Positions 51,255-60,482 are shown, counted from the first letter of the stretch. The stretch: 64,000 bases of DNA from Cognatitamlana sp035818475 (GCF_035818475.1 NZ_JAYMGV010000001.1:1798001-1862000), one strand, 5' to 3'. Notes: generated by a model not told the origin, from the sequence alone. Program-made: numbers and translations.

Positions 51255-51262
51255 TATCTTTG
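51255..51262 (+). promoter_or_regulatory. -7 box of queE, decides the start
   Basis: TATCTTTG, followed only 6 nt later by the ATG at 51269. A TTG at 51260 in the same frame lies inside the box, so the ATG must be the start. Transcription would begin at or next to the start codon, giving a leaderless or near-leaderless message. Confidence 0.55.
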
Positions 51263-51268
51263 CAGGCT

Positions 51269-51898
51269 ATGCAAGAAGAGATAAAAAAACAGGTTGATAA
51301 AGGGTTGATGCTACCTTTAATGGAAGAGTTTTATACTATTCAGGGGGAAGGTTTTCATAAAGGAACTGCGGCTTATTTTATAAGAATTGGCGGATGTGAT
51401 GTGGGGTGTCATTGGTGTGATGTGAAAGAAAGTTGGAATGCAGATTTACATCCTCCTACTGAAACAAAGGCTATAGTAGATAATGCCAAAAAATATAGTG
51501 ATACTATAGTGGTTACCGGAGGTGAACCTTTAACTTGGGATATGACTTTTTTAACAGAACGTTTAAAAGCGGAAGGTTTACAGGTGCATATTGAAACTTC
51601 CGGAGCATACAAATTAACAGGTGTTTGGGATTGGATTTGTTTGTCGCCAAAAAAAATGAAGCTACCCACCAGAGAAGTCTATGAAAGGGCGGATGAATTA
51701 AAAATAATAGTTTATAATAAAGACGATTTCCGTTTTGCAGAAGAACAGGCAGCCAAAGTAAGTGAGCATTGTATTTTGTATTTGCAGCCTGAGTGGAGTA
51801 AACGTGATAAAGTGGTTCCCGAAATTGTAGATTATGTTATGACTAATCCAAAATGGAAAATATCCTTACAAACGCATAAGTATTTGAATATACCGTAA
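51269..51898 (+). CDS. queE: 7-carboxy-7-deazaguanine synthase
   Basis: 209 residues from ATG 51269. The radical-SAM cluster motif is GGCDVGCHWCDVKESW (C-x3-C-x2-C). LMEEFYTIQGEGFHKGTAAY and IVVTGGEPLTWDMTFL are QueE motifs, and the C-terminus ends SLQTHKYLNIP. It contracts the pterin ring of 6-carboxytetrahydropterin in the queuosine and 7-deazaguanine pathway. Other que genes are not in the window. A terminator follows immediately. Confidence 0.95.
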   Translation: MQEEIKKQVDKGLMLPLMEEFYTIQGEGFHKGTAAYFIRIGGCDVGCHWCDVKESWNADLHPPTETKAIVDNAKKYSDTIVVTGGEPLTWDMTFLTERLKAEGLQVHIETSGAYKLTGVWDWICLSPKKMKLPTREVYERADELKIIVYNKDDFRFAEEQAAKVSEHCILYLQPEWSKRDKVVPEIVDYVMTNPKWKISLQTHKYLNIP

Positions 51899-51901
51899 AG
51901 T

Positions 51902-51935
51902 AAAAAGCCTTGAAAATAACTTCAAGGCTTTTTTT
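51902..51935. terminator. Terminator between queE and DUF2911 gene (may act both ways)
   Basis: AAAAAGCCTTGAA/TTCAAGGCTTTTT with a 6-nt loop (arms 51902-51914 and 51921-51933). T-run on the right and A-run on the left allow both convergent transcripts to end here. Confidence 0.85.
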
Positions 51936-51955
51936 AATCAATAAATAAGCAACTG

Positions 51956-52498
51956 TTATTTTGTAAACGGAACAGCAACTCTTAAAGTTCCCCAACCCAT
52001 ATACATATCGGTACCATTTGCAGTCTTTTTAAATTTGATGGAAAAATTCTCAACAGATTCATCTCCTGATGTAACAGGAGCATTTACCCTTACTACATCA
52101 TGAGCTTCCTTATACGAATAGGCGCCCCAAACATTGAGGTCAGAGCTTAATATGATGATCCATTCTTTATCTCCTGGAATGGTGAAAAGAGAATAGGTTC
52201 CGGCTTTAACCTTTTTTCCTCCAATTTTCATGTCTTTATAAAGTGTTATCTCAGCAGCTTCGTTGGCTCCGGTTCTCCAAACCTTGCCATTAGGAGCCAA
52301 TTGACTTAAAGACCTCCCTTTTAAGAAAGGTCTGCTATAAATTACTTTAATTAAAGCAGGGCCATTTTTTTCGGCTCTATAAATAGAGGCGTCTAATGGG
52401 CTTTTGTCTAATTTTGGAAACTTTTGAGCCAATGCATTAAATGACAAAAGCATTATAAAAGCGAAGGCAATACTTGAAATTAAGGTTGTTTTTTTCAT
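51956..52498 (-). CDS. DUF2911 domain-containing secreted protein
   Basis: 180 residues, signal peptide TTLISSIAFAFIMLLSFNAL cut near AQ. DUF2911 landmarks are VIYSRPFLKGRSLSQLAPNG, KVWRTGANEAAEITLYKDM and TYSLFTIPGDKEWIIIL. Function of the family is unknown. Monocistronic with 121 nt upstream to the next minus-strand gene stop. Confidence 0.88.
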   Translation of the reverse strand: MKKTTLISSIAFAFIMLLSFNALAQKFPKLDKSPLDASIYRAEKNGPALIKVIYSRPFLKGRSLSQLAPNGKVWRTGANEAAEITLYKDMKIGGKKVKAGTYSLFTIPGDKEWIIILSSDLNVWGAYSYKEAHDVVRVNAPVTSGDESVENFSIKFKKTANGTDMYMGWGTLRVAVPFTK

Positions 52499-52619
52499 AA
52501 GAAGTTTTTTTAAATTTTGATGCTGTAAGATAAACCTAAATACTCTTAAAGTTTTAATAAAAATAAAGAGGAGTTGTTAAAGTTTATGGCTGAATACTAC
52601 GGGCTTAAAAAGCCGGTTA

Positions 52620-53891
52620 TTAGTTTTTTATAAATTTTAAGGATTGCCTACCGGTATTGTTATGAAAATTAATTAAATACCCACCGGAAGCTAAATCTTC
52701 AACATTAAAACTGTACTTCTTTATGCTTTTGGAGTAGACTCTGTCTCTGGTTAATTGTCTTATAAGTGCGCCATTTACATCATACAGTTCAATTAACAAA
52801 TTATCATCAGACTCAAACGTAATATCAAATGTTAAAATAGATGAAACAGGATTGTTTTCAAGCCTAACCGCTAAATCAAGCCTGTCTCTTTCTTTTATAC
52901 TATCTGTATTTAAAGTTTCCTCAGTATACTTGTAAACAGAAGTTCCACTGGCATATGCCAATGTGGAATTGATTATGAATATTCTGTTTAGGTTACTACC
53001 AGTGTTCAGGTTTGTCCATGTTTGTCCACCATCCAAGGTTTCATGAAAACCTGTGGTATGCCCTCCCATCCAGCCATGATTTTCAGTAATAAATCCAACG
53101 GCTTGAATACTTGTTTCCGGGGCGTTATAGCTAGTCCATGTTGTTCCTCCATCAATAGACTTAACTAATTTTCCCGGATTGGGTGAGACAGATTCAATCG
53201 CACCAAAAATAATATTTGGATTACTATCTAAAACTTGCATTTTCCAGACATACTCACCTGAACTATTTGAATTATAAATTTCAGTCCATGACACACCACC
53301 ATCAGTAGTTTTTAATATGGTAGCTCCGTTGTTACTTCTGCCGGAGGCAAATCCCAAATCTTCTGTTAAGAATAGAATTTCCACTAAAGCATTAGCATAA
53401 GCTGACATATCTATAGATTGCCATGTGTTTCCACTATCAGTAGATTTTATAATTTGAGCCGGAGTAAAATAGGCTCCGCAAGCATATACCGTAGATGTTC
53501 CAACAGTTTCAATTCCACAGATTGCAGGAGGGTTAGGTGAAATATTTGTTATTTCAGTCCAATTATTTCCGCCATCAATAGTCTTAAAGAATGTATTGTT
53601 CAAAGTTCCTAAAAAGCCAATATTTTCATTTAAAAATTCAATATTTCTAAAATAATAGTTACCTCCAAGGTCAGTTTCATTTAATTGTTCAGTCCAGTTC
53701 TTACCACCATCTGTAGTTTTATACACCGATGCATAATAACCGTTAGCAGCCCAACCAACATTATCATTAATGAAAAAAACATCATCAAAACGTTGGTTGT
53801 TTGGGTTTGCTGAGGTGTTTGTTACTTGCCATGTGGGTTGTGCTAAGGCTTGCAAACAAAAAAAGAAACAGACTAACACTAAGGCTTTCAT
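52620..53891 (-). CDS. T9SS-secreted BNR/YCF48-repeat protein
   Basis: 423 residues, signal peptide MKALVLVCFFFCLQALAQ. Residues about 45-310 contain repeated blades of the YCF48/BNR type: KTTDGGKNWTEQLN, KTIDGGNNWTEITN, KSTDSGNTWQSIDM, KTTDGGVSWTEIYN, KSIDGGTTWTSYNA, ETLDGGQTWTNLNT, six in all, consistent with a beta-propeller. The C-terminal 80 residues are a type IX secretion sorting domain (ENNPVSSILTFDITFE, ending SLKFIKN). It lies downstream of gatB/aspS on the same strand but 29 nt away; shared transcription is possible. Confidence 0.85.
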   Translation of the reverse strand: MKALVLVCFFFCLQALAQPTWQVTNTSANPNNQRFDDVFFINDNVGWAANGYYASVYKTTDGGKNWTEQLNETDLGGNYYFRNIEFLNENIGFLGTLNNTFFKTIDGGNNWTEITNISPNPPAICGIETVGTSTVYACGAYFTPAQIIKSTDSGNTWQSIDMSAYANALVEILFLTEDLGFASGRSNNGATILKTTDGGVSWTEIYNSNSSGEYVWKMQVLDSNPNIIFGAIESVSPNPGKLVKSIDGGTTWTSYNAPETSIQAVGFITENHGWMGGHTTGFHETLDGGQTWTNLNTGSNLNRIFIINSTLAYASGTSVYKYTEETLNTDSIKERDRLDLAVRLENNPVSSILTFDITFESDDNLLIELYDVNGALIRQLTRDRVYSKSIKKYSFNVEDLASGGYLINFHNNTGRQSLKFIKN

Positions 53892-53920
53892 GGTATGACA
53901 ACTAAGGTTTGATGAAGTTA

Positions 53921-56900
53921 TTATTTTCTGATCACTTTCACATTCATTTCTTCTACTTTTTTATCAGATAGAGGAGAAGGTGCACCAAACAATAGATCTT
54001 CACTGGTTCCTGTTTTAGGAAATGCCATTACTTCTCTAATAGAGGCTTTTTTCTCTAAAATCATCATCAGCCTGTCAACACCCCAGGCAATACCTCCGTG
54101 TGGTGGTGCCCCATAATGGAAGGCTTTGTACATGGTGCCAACACTCTTCATCATAGCTTCCTTGTCATAGCCCATGTTTTTATAAGTGGCCTCAAGAATT
54201 TCCGGTTTATGTGCACGAATTGACCCCCCGCCAATTTCATAACCGTTTAAGATTAAATCGTATTGTTGAGCAATAATGCTTCCAATTTCTTCTTCCTCAC
54301 CATTCATATGTTTTTCAATATCATTAATAGAAGGCATAGAGAACGGATTGTGGGTAAAGGTCCAGTGGCCTTCATCTGTTTTTTCAAACATAGGGAAATC
54401 TATAACCCATGCAGGCCTTAGTTCTTTAGGGTTTATTAAACGCAGCATTTTCCCCAGTTCCTGTCTTACGGCATCAAGTGCTTTATTAGCCGTGTCATAA
54501 TCTGCGGCAGAGAAAAACACAATATCACCTACTTGTGCATTTGTGGTTTTAATAATACCTGTAGCAATATCTTCACCTAAAAACTTAATAATTGGTGATT
54601 GTAAGTCATTTTCATTTACAATAATGTATGCTAAACCACCTAGCCCATGTTGTTGTGCTATAGCAGTTAGTTTTTCAATTTGTCCTTTTGATAAACGCTT
54701 GTTGCCCTGTTCTTTGGCTGAAACTTTAATACATTTAACTATACCACCTTCTTCTATGGGTTTGCTGAATACCTGAAAAGTAGTATCCTTTACATTGTGG
54801 GTAATGTCTTTTAATTTTAAACCAAAACGTAAATCCGGTCTGTCGCATCCATAGTCATCCATGGCTTGTTTGTAAGTCAGCACTTCAAATTGGTGTAAAA
54901 TCCATTTCTTACCATAAATTTTATGAACTATATCATTGAACATTTGCGTGTTCAAATCTATGATTTGTTGCATGCTGGCATAAGCCATTTCTATATCTAG
55001 TTGTGTGAATTCCGGTTGACGGTCACCACGAGAATCTTCGTCTCTAAAACAACGTGCAATCTGGAAATACTTTTCATAGCCACTTACCATTAGCATTTGT
55101 TTAAATTGCTGAGGTGCTTGTGGTAGGGTGTAGAATGAACCGGCTTGTTTACGTGTTGGTACTATAAACTCGCGCGCACCTTCATCTGTTCCAGCACTTA
55201 AAATTGGAGTTTCAATTTCAAGGAACTCCTGCGCATCTAAAATATCACGCATGAGCTTAATGACTTTGTGACGGTTTACTACAACACGGCGAACAGCATC
55301 ATTTCTGTGATCTAAATATTTATATTGAAAACGAATATTTTCGTTTGTCTTTGTTGCCCGTTTTATTTCAAAAGGCAAGGTTTTAGACAAGTTTAAAATA
55401 TCCAATGCTATGGCTTCCAATTCTATTTTACCCGTTCTTAATGCCGGGTTATAATCATCTTCTTTTCGCTGTACAATAGTTCCTGAAACCGAAATAACAG
55501 ATTCCGGCTTTAATTTTACCAACTCATCTAAATTGGCAAAAGATTCTCTGCTTAAACGTACCTGGAATACCTGTGTACTGGAGTCACGTAAGTCAATAAA
55601 TATTAATTCCCCATGATCACGAACACTTGATACCCAGCCTGAAAGCGTAACCTTTTCATTAATACTATCATCTGAAATTTCAGAAACCACATGAGTTCTG
55701 TACTCATCTTTTATAACAATTGGGATCTCCGGCAGGGTTTCCTCTTCCTTTTTTGTTGTGGGGTGTTGGTCATCGACTGTTATCTGATCTTTACCATTAT
55801 CATTTGGCTTCAGTGCTTCCTTACCATTATCAAGAGCCTTTAAAATACTTTCACGAATAACTTTTCCGGAAGCCCCTTTGCCAATAATGCCAATAACTTT
55901 TCCAACCAGGATACCTGCTTTCCCTTGGTTTCCAGCTTTAATATCATTGGCTATAGTTTCATTTTCTGCAATGACCTTAGCGATAGCTTCTTCAATTTGA
56001 GATTCAGAAATACTATGGTCTTCAAAATATTTGTTGTAATCAAAATCTCTGTCTTTCAAATACGAGGTTATGGCGTTTTGAACTAAAACCGAGGTTATTT
56101 TTTCTTCTTTAAAAAGCTGGAAGATTTCAATAAGATGCTCAACCCTATGAATGCCTGAATACTCATCGGCATTTATATTGTTTACCAATGTTTTTGCTAC
56201 AAAAGAAGGATCTTTAAGCGCATCATTGATAGTCATAAATGTCTTGGAACGTAGGGCGTCTGCTGTAAAAAACTTGGCGTCCTGAGGTAAAACACCGCCT
56301 TTGATCAAGATTGATTCAACAGCAAAAGGTAGTGTGCTGACATCAACATCAATAGATTCAACGACTTCTTTTATATTTACAAAAGGAAGATCCGGTTCGG
56401 AAATAAATCGGTAATCTGCTTCAAACTCCTTTTTCCGCATGGTTTTGGTTTGCTTCAATTCTGCATCCCATAGCACAGTGGTTTGGTCTGGCCTGAACTC
56501 TTTGTGTTCTATATAATAGTTCAATTGTTTTTCAACCTCTTCCTTTAAGGCTTCAACCATAAACTTAAATGAGTTTAGGTTTTTTATTTCTGTACGCGGG
56601 TTTAAATTATAATCACGTTTTTTTCGTAAGGATACTGAAACATCCGATTTAAATTCCCCCTTTTCAAGATTAGCTTCGGAAATCTCTAAATTCTGAACTA
56701 TACGTTGAATGTACTGTGCGTAAGTTGAGGCATCCTCAATATGACGAATACAAGGTTCTGTAACAATTTCAATAAGCGGTACTCCGGCCTTATTAAAATC
56801 TACTAAAGAGATTTTTTTCTCATGCATTAATTTGGCTGCATCCTCTTCAATGTGTACCTGTGTTAAATTAACCGTAAACTGAGAACCGTCATTTCTAAAA

Positions 56901-57259
56901 CAGGATACTTGCCCGTCTGGTATTACAGGATTATGAAACTGCGTTATTTGAATATTCTTAGGATTATCAGGGTATTCATAGTGTTTCCTGTCCCAGGAGA
57001 TGACCTCATTTTCAAAAGTAGATTTAACTGCTTTTCCAAAGTAAATGGCTTTGGTAATAGCTTCTTTGTTGATTGCAGGTAAAACCCCCATTTGTCCTGT
57101 ACATACTGAACAAATATTTTGATTTGGCGTTTCTATTTCCTGGTTTGCACAAGAACAAAATAGCTTTGTTTTGGTGTTTAATCTAACATGTGTTTCAAGA
57201 CCGATTACCAACTCTAACTCGTGAGCTTTAAGTAACTCATTTAATTGCTCTAATTCCAT
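53921..57259 (-). CDS. gatB/aspS: Fused Asp/Glu-tRNA amidotransferase subunit GatB and aspartyl-tRNA synthetase
   Basis: 1112 residues in one open frame. GatB occupies about 1-475: VIGLETHVRLNTKTKLF, a zinc-type FCSC (34-37)...CSVC (50-53), HIEEDAAKL (136-144), NKAGVPLIEIV, EIKNLNSFKF and a C-terminal YqeY-like tail from about 328. A polar linker spans about 477-515. AspRS follows: OB-fold GWVSSVRDHGELIFIDLRD (541-559), motif 1 FLEIETPILSAGTDEGAREF (679-698), motif 2 CFRDEDSRGDRQPEFTQLD (737-755), the bacterial GAD insertion and motif 3 GGIAWGVDRL (1055-1064). Both enzymes look intact. H549 corresponds to the His found in non-discriminating bacterial AspRS (Leu in discriminating E. coli), so the enzyme may charge tRNA(Asn) with Asp for its own GatB to amidate. 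It overlaps gatA by 1 nt (TAATG). Confidence 0.95.
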   Translation of the reverse strand: MELEQLNELLKAHELELVIGLETHVRLNTKTKLFCSCANQEIETPNQNICSVCTGQMGVLPAINKEAITKAIYFGKAVKSTFENEVISWDRKHYEYPDNPKNIQITQFHNPVIPDGQVSCFRNDGSQFTVNLTQVHIEEDAAKLMHEKKISLVDFNKAGVPLIEIVTEPCIRHIEDASTYAQYIQRIVQNLEISEANLEKGEFKSDVSVSLRKKRDYNLNPRTEIKNLNSFKFMVEALKEEVEKQLNYYIEHKEFRPDQTTVLWDAELKQTKTMRKKEFEADYRFISEPDLPFVNIKEVVESIDVDVSTLPFAVESILIKGGVLPQDAKFFTADALRSKTFMTINDALKDPSFVAKTLVNNINADEYSGIHRVEHLIEIFQLFKEEKITSVLVQNAITSYLKDRDFDYNKYFEDHSISESQIEEAIAKVIAENETIANDIKAGNQGKAGILVGKVIGIIGKGASGKVIRESILKALDNGKEALKPNDNGKDQITVDDQHPTTKKEEETLPEIPIVIKDEYRTHVVSEISDDSINEKVTLSGWVSSVRDHGELIFIDLRDSSTQVFQVRLSRESFANLDELVKLKPESVISVSGTIVQRKEDDYNPALRTGKIELEAIALDILNLSKTLPFEIKRATKTNENIRFQYKYLDHRNDAVRRVVVNRHKVIKLMRDILDAQEFLEIETPILSAGTDEGAREFIVPTRKQAGSFYTLPQAPQQFKQMLMVSGYEKYFQIARCFRDEDSRGDRQPEFTQLDIEMAYASMQQIIDLNTQMFNDIVHKIYGKKWILHQFEVLTYKQAMDDYGCDRPDLRFGLKLKDITHNVKDTTFQVFSKPIEEGGIVKCIKVSAKEQGNKRLSKGQIEKLTAIAQQHGLGGLAYIIVNENDLQSPIIKFLGEDIATGIIKTTNAQVGDIVFFSAADYDTANKALDAVRQELGKMLRLINPKELRPAWVIDFPMFEKTDEGHWTFTHNPFSMPSINDIEKHMNGEEEEIGSIIAQQYDLILNGYEIGGGSIRAHKPEILEATYKNMGYDKEAMMKSVGTMYKAFHYGAPPHGGIAWGVDRLMMILEKKASIREVMAFPKTGTSEDLLFGAPSPLSDKKVEEMNVKVIRK

Positions 57260-58659
57260 TATATCGTGTCTTTTAAGAAGTTAGCAAACTTCAAAACGAG
57301 TTCGTCATTATTTTTTGCTGCCGTAATTTGTAAACCGGTGGCAGTACCTTGTGGTACGGTTAAGGTAGGAAGCTGTCCTAAACTGAATCCAACAGTATAG
57401 GCATCTGATAAATACATGGCTAACGGATCTTTTAAACTATCGCCTATTTTAGGAGGAGTACTTGGTGTTACCGGTGAAATAATAATATCAACTTCAGCAA
57501 AGTCCTTTTCAAAATTTTCAGAAATTTGATCTCTTAGGTTTAACCCTTTTAAATATATCTCATCCGAAAACCCTTGAGATAACACCTGGTTTCCACCAAC
57601 AATTCTACGTTTAGTTTCTTCTGAGAAATTTTCAGATCGGGTCACGGCATAAGTTTCCTTTAAATTTTTGGATTCAATACGGTTACCATAATTGGTGCCG
57701 TCCAATCTTGAAAGGTTGGATGCCGTTTCTGCCATAGCTAAGGTATAGTATGTAGAAACTAATGTGTTTGATTCGAAGAAATCTAAGGCTTTGACCTCAA
57801 TCCCTTTTGCCTTTATTAGTTCAATAGCTACCAGGAAATCTGATTTTACCTGAGCATCAATGGCTTCATTTTCAATAAAGTTTTTAAAGTATCCAACTGT
57901 TTTTATATTTTCAGAACTTGAAATAGATTCATCTGAAATGGTTTCAGATGGATAAGTGGTCTGATCTTTTGGATCTTGCCCGCTCATTGTATTTAAAACA
58001 ATACGAATATCTTCAATAGACCTACCTATAGGGCCAACACAATCTGTAGATGATGCATAAGCCATTAAACCATAACGGGAAATACGTCCGTAAGTAGGTT
58101 TTAGTCCATAAACGTTGTTATATCCTGCAGGTTGACGTACAGAGCCTCCAGTATCTCCTCCAATAGAGAATACAGTATAGCCTTTAGCAACATTCACAGC
58201 CGATCCACCACTTGACCCACCTCCTACTAATTCTGGATTTACAGCATTTTTAACCGCACCAAAAATAGTATTCTCACTGGAAGAACCATGACCAAAGCTA
58301 TCGCAGTTCTCCTTAACCAAAGGAATAGCTCCGGCATCTAATAACTTCTGGATAGCTGTTGCAGTGTAAGCCGATTTGTAGTTTTTAAGCAAATCAGAAC
58401 TGGCTGTTGTATAGGTGCCCTGAACCATATAAACATCTTTGATTCCAAAAGGAATGCCTTCTAATAATCCAATAGCTTCTCCATTTGAAATTTTAGCATC
58501 TACTTTTGCAGCCAAATCCAAAGCTAAAGTATCTAGCAATGTGTTAACAGTATTATGCGTATTTTGTTTTAAAGCATCTAATTTTTCCTGTACCAGTTGC
58601 GTACAGGTTATTTTTTTGTCCACCAATTGTTGATGGATTTTGCGTATTTGAGAGTCCAT
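57259..58659 (-). CDS. gatA: Aspartyl/glutamyl-tRNA amidotransferase subunit A
   Basis: 466 residues. The amidase Ser-cisSer-Lys triad is complete: K74 in PFGIKDVYMV, S149 in VGGGSSGGSAVNV and S173 in GGDTGGSVRQPAG, all five positions earlier than in S. aureus GatA. It releases ammonia from glutamine and passes it to GatB. It is the middle gene of gatC-gatA-gatB/aspS: 2 nt after gatC, and its stop overlaps the gatB start. Length is slightly below the usual 480-490. Confidence 0.97.
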   Translation of the reverse strand: MDSQIRKIHQQLVDKKITCTQLVQEKLDALKQNTHNTVNTLLDTLALDLAAKVDAKISNGEAIGLLEGIPFGIKDVYMVQGTYTTASSDLLKNYKSAYTATAIQKLLDAGAIPLVKENCDSFGHGSSSENTIFGAVKNAVNPELVGGGSSGGSAVNVAKGYTVFSIGGDTGGSVRQPAGYNNVYGLKPTYGRISRYGLMAYASSTDCVGPIGRSIEDIRIVLNTMSGQDPKDQTTYPSETISDESISSSENIKTVGYFKNFIENEAIDAQVKSDFLVAIELIKAKGIEVKALDFFESNTLVSTYYTLAMAETASNLSRLDGTNYGNRIESKNLKETYAVTRSENFSEETKRRIVGGNQVLSQGFSDEIYLKGLNLRDQISENFEKDFAEVDIIISPVTPSTPPKIGDSLKDPLAMYLSDAYTVGFSLGQLPTLTVPQGTATGLQITAAKNNDELVLKFANFLKDTI

Positions 58660-58661
58660 AA

Positions 58662-58931
58662 CTATTCTTCAATGACTTTAGAAACTACTAAATAGCCGTT
58701 TTTTTCTTTAGGAAAGTTTTCAATGATGATTTGCTTTTCAGTTGAGGAACTGTCTATCACCACATCTTCTCTCAAATTATGTATTGAGATAGCATTATTA
58801 TGATTATTATTAAAAGAATTATTATTTGTTGTATTGGCATTTTTAATGACGTCAAATAATTTACTCACAGTCTCTGAAGGCTGTGCTCCTTTAATACTCG
58901 ACAATACGTCGACTGTCATAATTTTACTCAT
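58662..58931 (-). CDS. gatC: Divergent GatC-like subunit with Asn-rich linker
   Basis: 89 residues. Only the second half matches GatC: NLREDVV (52-58), then the ending ENFPKEKNGYLVVSKVIEE. GatC wraps around GatA with this segment. The usual first half, two helices with an L-A-x-L-A/R-L-like motif, is not recognisable; residues 1-30 have a different helical sequence and 31-47 are mostly Asn with His (NTTNNNSFNNNHNN). Position directly before gatA (2 nt) supports the assignment. Whether the N-terminal half is replaced or just very divergent cannot be decided by eye. Confidence 0.7.
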   Translation of the reverse strand: MSKIMTVDVLSSIKGAQPSETVSKLFDVIKNANTTNNNSFNNNHNNAISIHNLREDVVIDSSSTEKQIIIENFPKEKNGYLVVSKVIEE

Positions 58932-59187
58932 CTTTTTTTGTTTAAAATAGTACTCGAAATTAAGCTTGTAAAATTACGAAAGTTTTTATGTAGAATACGC
59001 CTTATTGGCTTGAAAGTTAGAAAGGTATTTTTATTACTTTGGATTCTTCACTATAAGAATAGGTTCTTTATTAAATTCGATATAAAAACTCCTATAAATT
59101 AATAATATTGAAAGTGGTTTTGAAGAAAAAAATAGTAAAACGTTATTTTGCTGTTTTTTTAATGGATTTTGGTTTAAAAATTCAACC
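58932..59187. other. Intergenic region upstream of gatC
   Basis: 256 nt, nearly pure A/T, between the gatC start and the porin stop. No gene, terminator or full promoter is recognised. TAATTTTA on the minus strand near 58975 may be a weak -7 box for gatC. Confidence 0.3.
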
Positions 59188-60456
59188 TTATTTCAGGGCT
59201 ATTTGATACTGTAAAACAGCCATTCCCTTACGGCCTTTTTCAAGTAAAGTATTAATATCAAAAATGGGTCGTAGCTGATATCCCAAGCTTATTTTATTAG
59301 CATGTGATCCCTTAAGAAGAAAATTAACATTAAAGTCATAAACAGTCATTTTATCATGTAAAGCATCAAAATTGGAATGTTGAATGGCAATATTGGGCTG
59401 TATGACCACAGCGCTATCTAATATTTTAGTTTCATTAAAGGCATATCCAAATTGCGCATACCAGGTTATACCGGTACCCATCATTGGGAATGCTACCCCT
59501 GGGCCGTTAAAATCAATTCCCCCTCCGTTAGTTGGATTGTTGGCACCTACATTTCTTATATAGTCTTTCCCATAGTCAAAATTATAATACCCCAGATAGG
59601 CAGTAATGGCTTCCTGGTTGCCTAATGGGATATTCAAAAAGGAATCTATGGCCCAGTGCTTCATATTATAAAGTGTGGTTGTGGGAAGTTGGGCATCCCC
59701 ATCACTAAAGGCTTTTTCCTGAAATTGAAATCCACTACCAATATTAAAAACCTTCTTATTGGCTAAATAGGTTCCGGTATGGTAAGCAGATTTGTTTGAT
59801 TCGTTTTCAAAGAACTGATATTTTATATATGAAGATGTTTTCCATCTGGGTCTGTTATTAGCAAAGTCCACCTTTTCGTCTGGAATTTTAGTTATTGCCC
59901 TGGGTTGGTTAAAGGTTAATCTATAGTCCAGTTTTCCTGCCTGACCTTTAAACCAAAACCCAAATTGACGTCCTAAATCATCATTTCTTTCAACGGTGTT
60001 TAAAGAAAATAATGGGGAGTCTAAGCCCATCATGGAAGCGCTGGAACGAATATTCCATCTGCTCAAACCTTGCCAGCCGGATTTTCCCATACCAATTTCC
60101 AAATATTTAGAGAAAGTATATTCTGCATAAAAATCTAAAACTTCAATGGGGGATTCCACTTTTTTTAGATTATAGTTATTACCGCCAAACAAAGTATATA
60201 CAAATAATTTAGGCGTTATTTGGGCAGAAACAGGTATTCTTATTCGTCTTATTGAAATATCAGTAAAACTTGAAGTAGGTTCATTATTAACCAAGGAACC
60301 TTCATTTAAATCTGAATATCTCAGCCAAACTTGAGCTCTGGCGTTCCATTTTATTATAGGTTTAAAATCACCTGTGTTTTGGCTTAATAAAAATGTCGGG
60401 CTTAATAAAAGCGTAACTATTAAAACACTCAACAGTTGTGTTTTTTTGTCAGTCAT
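59188..60456 (-). CDS. Putative outer membrane porin (beta-barrel)
   Basis: Start ATG 60456 (MTDKKTQLLSVLIVTLLLSP, signal peptide to about LLSQ); the longer frame begins at a TTG two codons earlier. 422 residues of alternating strands: IIKWNARAQVWLRYSDL, IRRIRIPVSAQITPKLFVYT, LDFYAEYTFSKYLEIGMGKS, FGFWFKGQAGKLDYRLTF, ending VLQYQIALK. The pattern resembles OprO/OprP-like and other Bacteroidota porins with an RxRLxLxG-like strand, but a specific substrate cannot be assigned. A Crp/Fnr-like site and a -7 box precede it. Confidence 0.7.
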   Translation of the reverse strand: MTDKKTQLLSVLIVTLLLSPTFLLSQNTGDFKPIIKWNARAQVWLRYSDLNEGSLVNNEPTSSFTDISIRRIRIPVSAQITPKLFVYTLFGGNNYNLKKVESPIEVLDFYAEYTFSKYLEIGMGKSGWQGLSRWNIRSSASMMGLDSPLFSLNTVERNDDLGRQFGFWFKGQAGKLDYRLTFNQPRAITKIPDEKVDFANNRPRWKTSSYIKYQFFENESNKSAYHTGTYLANKKVFNIGSGFQFQEKAFSDGDAQLPTTTLYNMKHWAIDSFLNIPLGNQEAITAYLGYYNFDYGKDYIRNVGANNPTNGGGIDFNGPGVAFPMMGTGITWYAQFGYAFNETKILDSAVVIQPNIAIQHSNFDALHDKMTVYDFNVNFLLKGSHANKISLGYQLRPIFDINTLLEKGRKGMAVLQYQIALK

Positions 60457-60482
60457 GATCAATTATAGTTCAAAATCTAGAG

